Origin: Penium margaritaceum
Taxonomy: Eukaryota > Streptophyta > Zygnematophyceae > Desmidiales > Peniaceae
Reading direction: 5' to 3'
Assembly (NCBI GenBank): GCA_023375785.1
Contig: SZWC01004894.1
Coordinates: forward strand, 46,205-110,204
DNA length: 64,000 nucleotides
The notes beneath the pieces were generated by a model. It was not told the DNA's origin. It ran no database searches and worked only from the letters and a program-made list of their open reading frames with translations. Position 1 is the first letter of the stretch; every line of letters begins with the position of its first letter. Below, piece after piece: positions 11,120-24,199 of the stretch. A program made the position numbers and the translations under genes.

Positions 11120-13875
11120 AGGTTGTTGCCCTACGCATCCCTATGTAGAGCACACAGAGGCACTTCTACTCTATGGTTGACATGGGTTGAGGTGGTGATG
11201 GTCGATACCCACATACTTGGTGGATTTTTTTGGTGTGACGAGGAGACCTAGCACCTTGAGACCACCATATACTTGTTATACAGGTGTGGGTGTGCCATGC
11301 TATAGGTGTCGCATTGTCGGACTCTATGGCCGAGGAGATTGTTGTTGTGTGGGCTTTGAGCCAACACCGCTCCACATAGTGACTGTGGCACCACTGGTCT
11401 TTAAGAGATCTCAAGACTGCTTCATCACCTGCGACATTGCCGATGTGACATTGCTTCTAGATTTATGGGTGTGTAGCTGCTAGAGTTTTCTTAATGGTCA
11501 AGACCCGGGCACCCAGAGACATGTTCCGGCATCACAAGGAGACGTGAGGTTGTACGCCCCACCAGGTTCCACGCACCTGGTGGGTTTTACCGGTGCGATG
11601 TGGAGAATCAAAGCCTTGAACAGTGTGTGGGTGTCGGGAGCTCATGACATGTTGCCCTGTGCTTAGTCATGTACCTGGATACGTACTCCGGGGGTACGAG
11701 GAGACCTGCCTTGCACGTTACGGACGTTTCCGGCTCTTTGCGCTGGCCATTCTGGTTCAAAAGACATTTCGTTCTGATTCTTGTGTAGGAAGTTATGACC
11801 GGGCAAGTGTTTTAGCCTTGGCGGGGCTGGTAGTTTGTGTAGTTTTGCACAAGTTGCACCTGGTGTGCAGCCAAATGCGCCCCTGGCTGCGCACTAGGCC
11901 TCACAACTGTTTAGGTGGCTATGGCTCATTTATGGAATTCTCTCTGCATGTGTTTTTTTTTTTTTCCCCGGAAGCGCAGTTGACACTTTGCTTGTGTCGC
12001 GTAGCCAAACCCTTGCGGTTTCGCATCCGACCCGTGTTGATACCGCGAGCTAACTGAGCGCTGACGTCCAGTTTGTGGAAAGCGTGCTTGGAAGCTTCCT
12101 GGCTGTTTCATTTGTAGTGTCAAAGCGGGATGAAATCAAGCAGTTTGTTTTGTCCTTGTTTTTTTACCTCCAGTTGTGACTGACTGAGATGGGGGGGGCT
12201 ACCTCAGCCCCAAAGAAGCCCAAGGGTTGGATCCAACCCCTGAAAGGTTATGTCACAAAGTTGGATAAATGCCAAGGTTCTTCCACCAAATGGTGAATCA
12301 AAGGCTCAGGAATAAACGACACGATATTTAAAGAGGATCTACTTGTTGAGAAGTGTGTAAGCAAAGCCATCCTTGATGGTTTTCAACGTGGCCTTAGCCT
12401 GTTGTTATGTCATTCTTGATGACCCTTGGACTTGACGCCACTCACATTCAGGCAGGCTACATTGGTCAACAGTTTCTTTGATGGTCTCAGCCTCATCTTG
12501 CACATCCCTGTGTGCACGCATGAATTTTCTCACTTGGCCACTTCACAAGGGCCACCTTTTTGGCAACATCAATTCTGCTCTTTCTCATCTTAGTTATGTA
12601 GAGCTTTTTTTTCTGATTCTGCATCTTCTTTCGGTTGTCATTCGGCCACCCAAGTGACCCGTATTGTTTTCCGGATCTGTCCTGTTCCTGTTTGGTAGCT
12701 CGTAGATATCTCCCTCAACTTTCTCATATGACTATCTGTACGCAGTTTGTACATACGCTGGCCTGACCGAGGGTGGAGGGGATATCCCCCTCTCTCACTC
12801 GTTGAATAATCTAACTCTCACATTTTTAAGCATTTCTTCACCGTCTGTCCACCTCTTCAAGCACCATCTGCCACGTTGTGTTTTATGCGACATACCCTTT
12901 CACATGGAATGTTGTCAAAGGGAATTTCTCTATTCCCTCATAGCCCGCTTGGGACTCTTCTATGAGAGGAGGGTTAAAATTGTCTACATGTTTTGTTGGA
13001 AGGCGTTTGTTATTACCGTAATGATCTTATCCGCATGGGAAGAGTGCAGATCTGTCCACCTCTCCCATTGCAAGTGCCGTGGATTTGGACAGAACTTTTT
13101 TGTACCCTAGTGAGGCTGCTTCGAGCTGAAATTGATGGTGGACGTTACTCGACACCAGATTTTCTAGACATTGTCGAGGACATTGTGTGTTACAGTGGGT
13201 AGAAATTAGGTGATTCACATTTGGAATCTGCAAAGCAAAAGATGGCTTAGAAATACATGACAATTGAGTATTTGTAATTACTAGGTGTACTTCAATGAAA
13301 TTGTGGGACCTTATGGGCGCATACATATTTGAGTGGAAAAAAGAATAGGGCATATTTGGAACTGTGGATGTTAGAGCTGAACGACACATGCGTTAGGCGT
13401 AGCGAGTGCGTGATTCAAAGAACTCTGTCAAAAGACATGAGACTTTGATAATATCAAGATACCTCTTTATAAATGTCACGAACCGTCAAGAAGTCAATCA
13501 AATGATGCCAAAAATAACTATACCATTTGCGATGGTTTTTTTTATACTTCTGGAGAGTGGTCTAGTATTTGGGAACCTTTGAGGACGAAGCATCGAATGT
13601 CCGTGGAGTAGATCAAGATGTGCATAGCCGATCAGGGTAAGAATCTATGTGGTAATACATTATCCTAAAGTCACATGACTTGGATATAAATTGTTTCTAT
13701 CTTGTTGAAGAATTCATTAATTCGGTTACAAGTTGGTAAATTCTAAAAGTTGATTGAGAAAAGAAAAATAATTTGTACTGGGTTGGTCTGGTTGTGTTGG
13801 GCACTCCATCTTTGTTTTTGCTCCTTTGGGTGTGGTTAACGAAACTCACGTCAAAGGCCAAAGGGTGCTGCATGC
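10960..13875. other. No gene recognised beyond the tail of the preceding frame; one short hairpin
   Basis: Apart from the tail of the preceding reading frame (to 11119), I see no conserved coding. A short inverted repeat CCCACCAGGT / ACCTGGTGGG with a 7-base loop lies at about 11559-11585. A T-run at 11949-11966 and scattered short open frames carry no recognisable motif. Confidence 0.5.
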
Positions 13876-14055
13876 GTAACAAACTAGATGGAACCCTTGG
13901 CCAACTAGGCCAAAACCGTGGTTTTGGCCGAGTTGGCCAAGGGTTCCGTCCAATCCATTATATTGGTATCAGAGCGTGTGGGTTTGAGTCCGACGTGTGG
14001 ATGCCGAGGGCGGCTCATTCCTAGTGTGGGGGAGTGTAGCATGCGGCCGGTGCCA
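13876..14055. mobile_element. Two TRIM fragments joined head to head (palindrome)
   Basis: At 13889-13948 a near-perfect palindrome (AACCCTTGGCCAACTAGGCC and its complement) joins the minus-oriented end of one TRIM terminal repeat to the plus-oriented end of another. The plus copy continues with a primer-binding site TGGTATCAGAGC near 13967-13978 (exact complement of the initiator-Met tRNA 3' end), a short internal stretch, a purine run GTGGGGGAG and a new terminal repeat starting TGTAGC at 14035, where it is cut off by the complete minus-strand TRIM. Confidence 0.7.
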
Positions 14056-14411
14056 TGTATAGCATGTTGGAAGGAACCCTTGTCCAAGTGGGCCAAAACT
14101 GCGGTGATTGAGGGTCTCCGATCCTCAAACCATCCCATCAAACCGTCCACAGGCCAGGGATCCCTGCTCGATCCATGTGGCACCGACCGCGCGCTACACT
14201 CCCTCAAACTAGGAGTGAGGCATCCTCAGCATCCGCATGTCAGAATCGAACCCCGGCGCTCGGATACCAATGTAGCGTATTCGACAGAACCCTTGGCCAG
14301 CTAGGCCAAAACCGTGGTGCTCGAGGGTCTCTAACCCTCAAGCCATCCCGTCCAACCGGCCACAAGTTAGGGATCCCTGCTCGATCCACGTGGCGCTGGC
14401 CGCATGCTACA
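14056..14411 (-). mobile_element. TRIM (terminal-repeat retrotransposon in miniature), complete
   Basis: Terminal direct repeats of 143 bp (14056-14198) and 141 bp (14271-14411) each begin TGTA and end TACA in plus reading. They flank a 72-bp interior. On the minus strand the interior starts, one base after the repeat, with TGGTATCCGAGC (one mismatch to the initiator-Met tRNA complement) and ends with the purine tract TTTGAGGGAG directly before the other repeat. There is no coding capacity. Such elements need the machinery of full retrotransposons. No clear 5-bp target duplication is visible. Confidence 0.82.
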
Positions 14412-14838
14412 GCATGGCAAAGCCATGAGATTCTCCTTGCACATCACCCTGGAGCCAAACCATGTTTTGTAAACGGAACTTCAGGTGTTTCACACTACAC
14501 GATTTTGTCAGCTATTACCTGTAGGAAAATAAATAAACCCAGTATTCAATCAGGATTGCGACCTGTAAGAGAATGTTTTGCTCAAACCATGTGACACTAT
14601 GGTATGTGTAATGAATTCTAGGATCAAAATGGGTTCGGGAGGAGTTTAGGGACTTGTGTATGCCAAGGACATATACCCCTCCTCCACCTTTAAACCGCAA
14701 TGTCCCAATGCATTGCAAGACATAGGTTAATGCTGGCCAAATTAGACGTCGACCTAGTGATCGACATCGCGGAGATTCTCAGAGTCCCACTCGACTGTGC
14801 TTTGCCATAGCCATGTACTACTCTAGTTTTCCTTGTCA

Positions 14839-15057
14839 TCAATGTCCAAGAATGCCTCCTACCTCATGCTCCATGCCCTTTTTTGCTTCCACAAGAGGTG
14901 GCAAAGGCACATCTCCGCCAGGAAAGTGCTCTACTTGGGTCGAGGCAGAAGCTGATTCGGTTGATGTAGAACACCTGGTTGATTGACATGCTGCAAGGTA
15001 GGCAAAGTTTGGGATGAGAGGTGTCTGCATATCCTCAATGATGAACAGACCCAACAC
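14839..15057 (-). pseudogene. Gypsy integrase C-terminal / pre-chromodomain fragment
   Basis: The minus frame carries FPGGDVPLPPLVEAKKGMEH then EVGGILGH, closely matching the equivalent FPGGSVPSPPPVQ segment at 20822-21037 of the better preserved chromovirus. In that element the segment lies between the integrase and the chromodomain. The copy here has no following intact chromodomain. Confidence 0.65.
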
Positions 15058-15296
15058 TTAGGTTTATTCTTGGCGCATTCTTGTCCTTATAGCTTGATTT
15101 TTTTTTTCAGGTGAGTAGGACGTGATCATCAACGTGGAACTTGGTGTTTGTCCGATACTTGTCGGAAGCTCGCTTTATCGTTACTCATGTCTTTAGAAGC
15201 ACTTGGCAAGCCTCTTCCCAGATGCTATGGAAAACTTACTGATGATACTGACTGCCGATGAATTGCTTGAACTCTTCCAACTTTACAGCGGTGTAA

Positions 15297-15647
15297 TGTA
15301 ACAATCTAGATGGAAGACTTGGCCGATTGGGCCAAAACCATGGTGCTTGAGGGTCTCCGATCCTCAAGCCATCCCATCCAACTGCCCGCAGGCTAGGGAC
15401 CCCAGCTCAAGCCAGGTGGCACTGGCCGTACGCTCTACACATCCCCCGCTAGGAGTCATCCACCCTTGTCATTCGCACGTCGGACACAACCCCAACACTT
15501 TGGTACAAATGTAACAGATTGGATGGAGTCATTGGTCAGCTAGGCCTGAATCAAATTTCTTAAGGATCTACTACCCTCAAGCCATCCTCTCCAACATATA
15601 GGCCATAAATCCCCGCTCGAGCCACTTGGCACCAGTTGTGTGCTACA
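15297..15647 (-). mobile_element. TRIM element inserted in the gypsy remnant
   Basis: Same family as the copy at 14056. Terminal repeats at 15297-15439 and 15510-15647 begin TGTAAC and end TACA, and flank a 70-bp interior. The primer site is more degraded (minus reading ATTTGTACCAAAG). Gypsy-related sequence lies on both sides (integrase C-terminal region to the left, integrase core to the right), so the TRIM landed inside the gypsy remnant. No flanking duplication was found. Confidence 0.75.
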
Positions 15648-16388
15648 TCTGAAGCGTAAACCACCTTGAAGGCAAGTTTTCCTGTTGCTGCAAAAGTTGC
15701 GAGGTTGTATGCAACCTTGCTGGTTGGTAGCTTGATCATCCAGTGAATCTTATGTGGCTCGCGAAGAGTTTGGAGTAGTTGTTCCAATGACTAATTGGTT
15801 TGATCGGTCTGCCATCAGTCTAGGAATGGAATGTCGTTGATAACTTGTTTTGAGTGCCAGAGCGAGTCATCACAAGAATATACTGTTGAACCTTGTATCT
15901 CGTTCTCGCTGGTGATGGGGGAGGGGTAAATATGTAGTCAGTAAACATAGCAGAGGAACCGTGTTGTTCCTTCAGTGCTGACTGTTGTTTTACTAGGTAT
16001 AAGGTGTGACATCTTGGAGAACCAGTCAGCCAACACAAATGTCATGTGAAACACTCCGAGGTGACAGTCAAATGGGTCACAAAATCAATGGAGACGTTTG
16101 ACTATGGATCTTTTGGTATTAGTAGTTGAAACCGTCCCGGAGAGCTTTGGTTCATCTTCAGTCATGATGTTGACATGCGTCACATGTAATTAGGAGTAAC
16201 TGACAATTCTGGTTTGAATACTGTCCTACCATCAATACTTCACGTATTGTTTGCATCTTTTCCTTGCCAAAGCTTCTGCCTGGATCGGTGTCTTGACACA
16301 TATCCTGTAGTATTCTCCGTACTTTTTCATTACGTGGCATGAAATCTGGTGAGTAAATAACAGTCACCAGTAGCGTTCGTCGAAACAA
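15560..16388 (-). pseudogene. Gypsy integrase fragments
   Basis: 16388 to 16158 reads PRNEKVRRILQDMCQ and ends NCQLLLITCDACQ, the zinc-binding part of a gypsy integrase with one cysteine pair kept. 15787 to 15560 reads EQLLQTLREPHKIHW and PTSKVAYNLATFAATGKLAF, matching the region just after the catalytic Glu. The intervening core is in broken frames. Confidence 0.6.
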
Positions 16389-18139
16389 AACTTGTCCTAT
16401 TTGCTAAACTCGTTGTGTCCCCTTGCAATCAGCCCCAAGAGGTACAGATCATGTTCAACAAGAAATGTGCTAGACTCGGCCATCAGATCTGGTTACCGAC
16501 TTAAAACATCCGCTGGATTTGTTTTCTCCGGTTGGTACTCTATGTCCTAGTCAAAGTTAGACTCAAGGAACTCCATTTACTGAGTTTGTTGACGGATCAT
16601 ACTTGGTCGGGTTGAGGTATTTTAGCGTGTGGTGATCAGTGCAGATGACGCATCGTTGGCATTCCAAGTAGAATCGCCATGGTTAGAATGCCAATATTGT
16701 TTCCGTGCACACTGTAGTTCAGCTTTCACTCACATAGTTTCTATTTACACATGGACGACTTTTTGTCTGCCACTGCCATTGTCTTAGAGGAGAACAGTTT
16801 TGATTGCTCAATGGGATGCGTCGATGGCCATGGTGTAGTCTACTGTTGGATATAATAACTGAAAGGGTGGTGTCGTGGTCAAGAGAAAATTAAAAAGGTT
16901 GCAGTCTTCCTGGTTGTTGTCCCCAAACTCCACTCTATAATTTTATAGTTTTGATTAGAGAGAGACAGTCACTCTGGCATGGCCTTGTAAGAAATAAAAT
17001 TAGAAGTTACAATAGCCCAAAAATGCTTAGATTAATTGAGCGTTGATGGAATTTGTCCAATTAGCGGTTTCCTCCAAGTTCACCGGGTTCATCGTGACTC
17101 GTCATGGTATGGCCCCAAAATCGATCAAAAGGTTTCCCATGTCACACTTTGACGGTTTTCTTACGTAAGTTATTTTTCTTAAAGCTCGATATTTTTAGGA
17201 TGTACACTGTGTTTATTTTGGCATTTTGTTGCACATGAGAATGTAAACGAGATGCACAACGACAATGTCACTGAGCTACGACCTGAAGTTATTGTTCATT
17301 GCTAGCATAATCATCGTGGTGGTGTTTGTGTATCAAAATGGTGCAACTATGAAATTGAATTGCCCTTAGCGTATTCAGAATGCCGTAGTCTCCTAGTCCT
17401 CATCAGGTATGCGGGTCTAATGATAGCCGCCCCTTTTGTCAAATTTGGCAAAAGGTTTTGCTCCGCATAGTTGGTCATAAAATTTCTCTGCTCAAAGAAG
17501 AGGGTAGAGGTTCTTGATAGAAATGTTGTTCAAATCCTTGTGTTTCACACACATCCACATCTCCCCAGTCCTCGTTTTGACAAAGAAACACAGGATTCGA
17601 ATATGGTGACGTGGGTGGCCCAATGAACCAATAACCAAGAAACTTGTCTAGCTAATTTTCTACTTTGTCAGTTTGCGGCCGCTCATCCGATAGATCCCCT
17701 TGACCGTGAGTCTGTAATCCATTGTCAGGTCTACCTAATGATCAAAGGCACTTCATCAGGAAAACTCCATTCAAAATTCTTCACGATTGGTGGAAACACC
17801 TTTGCAATGGTTGTTAACTTCCCATGTGTCAAAGCTAGTAAGGCTGTTGAGTTCGTTGCTTTAGATTCAGCTGTCCCTCTACGTCTCTTGAATCCATGTG
17901 GAGTAGCCATGCTAGGATGCTGCGTCACAGGTAGCACTTAGCCACACCTAGTGACATCGGTGTCGTGCATTGTATTGTGGTTGGTGCAACCTCCTCTTCT
18001 ACTTTCACCTCTGTTGCTTCCCGTAACTATCATTGTGTTGTGGGTTGCTCAATTATAGACAGGTGACTTTTACCTCCATTAAAGCTCATGTAAAGTGATA
18101 TGTTGAACAAATCGAGCTACGGGTTGTACTGGTTTAGGT

Positions 18140-20060
<1,921 letters not shown>

Positions 20061-20113
20061 TGTATTCACTATATTAGTACTTAAAAAGTAGGAAGACAAA
20101 ATGAGGTAGGGAT

Positions 20114-20640
20114 TTTTATGCCAAAAGGAGCGTAGATGGTGAACAGGTAGAAGTTGTGAGGCGGAATACGATTTAGAATTAGCGATAAGTGTAGTTCGAT
20201 GACAAGTGTCAAAAAGATCGGACATATATATAAGTGTTGAGTTATGAAAGAGACATAGTCAGGGTCGTTGGTTCGATTGTCAAGCAACGCGTGCGGAGTC
20301 GCGTCGTGGGTGGTTGGATTCGAGAAGGTCCGTTTGAGAAATCGGGGGTCTTCGAGAATCGACGATGAAGATGCAAGATGCATCTATATATATATCCAGA
20401 TTTTTCTCGGTGCATCAAGAAGTCGACCGAAAGGTCGTGACACTTCCGTCCTAGATTCGCGAGAGTGGTCAAAGTTGTCGGAAGGTTTAGGAAGATTCAC
20501 TGAGGGCGGGGGCAGTTGGCCGGTTTGTCTTTGACTGTCGGAGTGAATATCGTGGTCTTGTGATGTGATGGTCTGTTTGTGTAATAACAGAAATTCCCAC
20601 TCAGAAAGATTAGGGACTTGTGTACGTCTGGTACGTAACA
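20114..20640 (-). repeat. 3' LTR of chromovirus
   Basis: 527 bp, collinear with the copy at 25521-26069 apart from about 20 missing bases and scattered substitutions. The outer end reads TTTTATGCC where the other copy has TGTTATGCC, so the terminal dinucleotide is mutated. The inner end (TGTTACG on the minus strand) directly follows the polypurine tract. Confidence 0.9.
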
Positions 20641-20658
20641 CTCCCCCCCCCTCCTTTT
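20641..20658 (-). other. Polypurine tract of chromovirus
   Basis: Minus-strand reading AAAAGGAGGGGGGGGAG lies immediately before the 3' LTR, the position of the plus-strand primer in LTR retrotransposons. Confidence 0.8.
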
Positions 20659-20659
20659 A

Positions 20660-21115
20660 GCCGCGACGCCCGGGGGCGCGTAAAGATGTGGCCCAGAGAC
20701 GGCGGTAATAACCATCAATTAGGTGATCGACGTCTTGGAGGCTATTGTAGGGTTCCCATCTGTTGTGTGTGGCGTCATAGTCGTGCCACTTGACGAGATA
20801 TTATGTTTTTTTACCTCGTTGTCAATGGTTGAGGATGTCCTCAATGACGTACTTTGTGTCCTTGTTCACTTGAACGGGAGGCGGGGAAGGTACACTCCCA
20901 CCGGGGAATTTCTCTCCGGGGTCTTGGTAGTGCTTGAGTCTGCTAATATGGAACACTAGATGAACTTGCATAGTGTCGGGGAATTTGAGTCGCGCAACCA
21001 TGGGCGTTTGCATGTGCTCGATCTCAAATGGTCCCAACCATCGGGGTTTGAGCTTTGAATAGTCGGCTCTGCGGAGTTTGATGATCGCTGAGCTGAGAAG
21101 GACTTTGTCACCAGC
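20660..21115 (-). pseudogene. Integrase C-terminal tail and chromodomain
   Basis: The minus frame reads HLVFHISRLKHYQDPGEKFP, then VIEDILNH, a TGA at 20822-20824, a second stop, and YLVKWHDYDATHNRWEPYNS ending near 20720. The last block is a chromodomain with the aromatic Y-W-W arrangement and the WEP signature. Chromodomains target chromoviruses to marked chromatin. The TGA replaces the Arg normally following His (CGA to TGA). The following basic tail ends before the polypurine tract. Confidence 0.78.
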
Positions 21116-21339
21116 GGAGAGTACGTCGTCACTGCGATGTCGGTCAATTGCTCACTTCATCGCTGCTTGTGTCTTCGCAGTGTCTGCCATGTTTCCTCCC
21201 AGATGGTAGTTAAGTCTCGGCATTGAACGTCGATTGCAGGAATGTTGCTGCGACTTTACAGTCTGGCTGGTGTGCCAGTAAGTTTTCCATACACCACTTC
21301 AAACAGAGTTTTATCTGATGTGGTGGAAACTGCCGAATT

Positions 21340-22077
21340 CTATGCGATTTTGGCGGTTGGGAGTTTTGGTGCCCAATACGTCCAATGAGGTTTGCATAGT
21401 GTTTGGAGAAGCTGCTCAAGCGTCTGATTAGTCCGCTCGGTTTGACCGTTGGTTTGAGGATGAAACACCGTTGAAAGTTGAATGACGCTGTCGTAGGGAG
21501 TCATCAATTTGCGCCAAAAACGGCTGGTGATCCGACCGTCTCTGTCGCTCGTGATGGTTCTCTGTACGCCGTGTAGCCATACGATGTTGTTTAGAAACAC
21601 CCGTGCTATTCCCTTGGCGATGACGATGGTCGTTGTCAGGATGAAGTGGGACAATTTGGAAAACCTGTCGACGACCACGAAGATTGCGTCATATCCCTCA
21701 GGTTTGACCGGTAGTCCAGTGACGAAGTCCATGGAGATGTCAGTCCATGGTTCTGTCAGAACAGGGAGCGGTTTCAGGAGTCCGGGCGGCCGTGTGCGAA
21801 GGGATTTTTGTTGCTGACATGTGTCGCAGGTTTTGCAATAGTTGGCCACGTCGGATTGCATCTTGTCCCACCAATAGTTTTTTTCCAGCTTCTTCAGCGT
21901 CTTATCCTCTCCAAAGTGTCCACCTGGTTTTGTGTTGTGGCACTCTTCGAGCAGCATACGACAAAGTTCGTCGTTCGGGGGGACGACCACTTGGCAAGAA
22001 GCGCCGTCGCCAATAGGCTGCTTCGTTCCAGAATTTCGCCTTGCCACATCCGCTGTGCTGGTCGTAGCCTTGTGCAA
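21340..22077 (-). pseudogene. Integrase, open core of 245 residues
   Basis: This is the longest open block of the element. The zinc-binding motif is complete: His47, His54, Cys84 and Cys87 (GGHFGEDKT, CKTCDTC). The catalytic triad is present with Asp117 in ISMDFVTG, Asp178 in TSDRDG and Glu214 in TNGQTERTNQ, giving the DD35E spacing. Integrase joins the cDNA ends to target DNA in the nucleus. The frame stops at 21340 before the C-terminal part, which continues in another frame, so the enzyme as a whole is broken although its core looks sound. Confidence 0.85.
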
Positions 22078-22211
22078 ATAGTTGCTCGAGGTACGGGTCT
22101 CGCAGATGTTGTAGCGTTGCTACCTCAGCCATAAAATCTGGTCGATGGCTGAGTGCGTCCACCGGATTGATTTTGCATGGCCGGAAATCGATATCGTAGT
22201 CGAACCCGGAT

Positions 22212-23237
22212 TCAAGAAACTCCATCCATCGGGTTTGATATCGACTGAGGTTCGGCTGCGTCTATTAACGCGTGGTGGTCAGTGCGCACGATGCATTGGT
22301 GACACACCAGGTAGCATTGCCACGTCTTGAACGCGTACAGGACTACCAGCATCTCTTTCTCGTATACTGCGTGGTTGAGTTCTGGTCCTCGCAGGTTTTG
22401 AGGCACGTAGGCGACCCGTTGTTCGCCGTTACCATGGTCTTGCAGGAGGACCACGTCAATGACTCGGTTTTATACATCCATGGCCATGACGTAGTCGACC
22501 GTTGGATCGGCTAATCGTAGGGCTGGCACCGAGGTGAGAGCGTTCCGCAAAGCGGTAAGCACTTCTTGTTTGATGTCTCCCCATCGCCACTTGTTTTTTT
22601 TTTTCTTTTCTTTTCGAGTGAGGTCCAAAATGGGCACCGACACTCGGGCGTAATCCCGTATGAATTTCCGGTAGTAATTACAAAAGCCAAGGAAAACTTG
22701 AATTTCTTGAACGTTGGTCGGCGTTGGCCAATCAGCGACTGCTGCCACTTATTTTGGTCAATGGTGATCCATCCACAGTTGATGTGGCCCAAAAACTCGA
22801 TTGAACAACAACTGAGGTCGCTTTTTGAGAGTTTTCCAAAAAGAATCTCTTTTTCAGACTTCAAGAACTTTTCAAAGGTGTCCATCCAGATCTTCTGGGG
22901 TATGGCTGTACACCAGAATGACGTCCAGGTACACCACGATAAAATCATCAAGGTACGAGCAGAAAATATTGTTCATTGCCGCCATGAATGTTGTCGGGGC
23001 ATTCGTCAGTCCAAACGGCATCACCGTGAACTCTAAATGCCTGTAGCGAGTTCGCAGTGCCGTCTTCTTGATGTTGGCATCTGTCACGCGTATCTGGTGA
23101 TATCCACTACGGAAGTTGATTTTGCTAAAAATTTGAGCCCCTTGGAGTTGGTCAAAAAGTTCATCAGCTTGGGGAAGAGGGTATCGGTTCTTGATGGTAG
23201 CGTCATTCAATGCCCGATAGTCCATGCACATCCGCAT
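22212..23237 (-). pseudogene. Reverse transcriptase and RNase H, active site changed
   Basis: 23237 to 22872 holds the RT palm: [28 protein letters not shown] and YLDVILVYS, the last being the YxDD box with its second Asp changed to Val (GAC to GTC). The thumb and connection (FLGFCNYYRKFIRDYARVS) lie at 22748-22600, frameshifted from the palm. RNase H (LLQDHGNGEQRVAY, YEKEMLVVLYAFKTWQCYL) lies at 22454-22212 in the same frame, after a TAA at 22470-22472. RT copies element RNA into cDNA; loss of the catalytic Asp plus frameshifts makes this copy inactive. Confidence 0.88.
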
Positions 23238-23401
23238 CTCACCAGTTTCCTTGTCTACAAACAGTACCGGTGTGGTGTATGGTGACGTGGAAGGGTGGAT
23301 GAACCCTTGACCGAGAATCTCATCGAGTTACTTTTTTAGTTCAGTCAGTTTGTTATCTCTCATCCGATGGGCCCCTCAAATTGTAGGTCTGCTGCCCGGC
23401 T

Positions 23402-24060
23402 TCAGTTGATGTGATGGTAGATGTCTCGTTGAGGAGGTAAGGTTCTCAGGAGTTTGTCGAGGGAGACGTTCGCAAACTCCTTGAGGAGTGGTGTAAACTC
23501 TTCAGGTACCATCACGAACTTTGTTGATGCCGATGAGGTCAATGATGAGTGAGCTGCTGCCACTTTCAATTTCTCCATTGGATCAAGATCTATGAGCCAC
23601 GCACGAGCTCCTCGTCGTATGTAGTGTTTGGCCACATTGAGCGGTATCGGCTGCACATGTTGTCGTTTTTCAGCTTCCGCGCCTTCCTCTATTGCTTCCA
23701 CCTATGTTGCTTTCACTGTCAGCTTTCGTCCCACATGTGGAAGTTTTCGTTTGGCGCCGTCGATCTCTACGTAGACATCGCCACTGTTCTAGTCGACCTC
23801 CGGATTGTGCCGGTATAGGAAATCTCGTCCGAGGATGATTTTGTTATCGCTCATTGGACAAGACCTCCAGAGTGTTACATCCCATAGATCTCCCACTTCT
23901 ATTCGTAGTGGTTCTTGAACTTCCCGTATTTGCAATCTCCCATCGACGGTTTTTGCTTCAAACACCCCTGGTTTGGTCTACAAACCCAGTTTACGGACCA
24001 TGTCATTGCTCATGAAGCAACGTGAAGCTCCTCCACCCACTAGTGCCGGTACCGTTCTGT
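23402..24060 (-). pseudogene. Retropepsin-like protease and protease-RT linker
   Basis: Near 24045-23990 the minus strand reads ALVGGGASRCFMSNDMVRKL, the place of the aspartic protease D-S/T-G-A loop, here GGGA, so the catalytic Asp is gone. A TAG follows a few codons later. Downstream, RLQIREVQEPLRIEVGDLWD and IILGRDF are typical of a gypsy retropepsin. 23701 to 23402 is the acidic-to-hydrophobic linker leading to the RT (VPEEFTPLLKEFANV). Retropepsin releases the mature Gag-Pol proteins. Confidence 0.7.
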
Positions 24061-24199
24061 GACTTTTGCATCATCGAGGCTAAACTTTTAGCAGTATCGC
24101 CGGTTTGTTGTCCTCGCATCCCTCGTCGAACTTTTGCAATCTCAGAAACCCTCCACGGCAATGTAGGCCTTTCAGATGGGCGATTTTTTGGCATAGATC

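Larger units (their letters stand above)
14600..17960 (-). mobile_element. Old Ty3/gypsy remnant, related to the 20-26 kb element
   Basis: Minus-strand similarity to the 20114-26069 chromovirus runs collinearly: a short piece of the terminal-repeat start (TTAGGGACTTGTGTA near 14650) and polypurine tract, the integrase C-terminal/chromodomain region (14839-15057), integrase (15560-16388), RNase H (about 16490-16900) and pieces of reverse transcriptase and protease linker (17500-17900). Frames are heavily broken and no intact domain remains. No 5' LTR was found, so the element is truncated or rearranged on the right before 18 kb. Confidence 0.72.

Noticed and set aside
14056-15647. tRNA gene or tRNA-derived SINE (box-B-like GGTTCGATTC beside TGGTATC)
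   Set aside because: The sequence is explained as a primer site next to TRIM terminal repeats. No cloverleaf or A box was found, and the terminal direct repeats and purine tract favour a retroelement.
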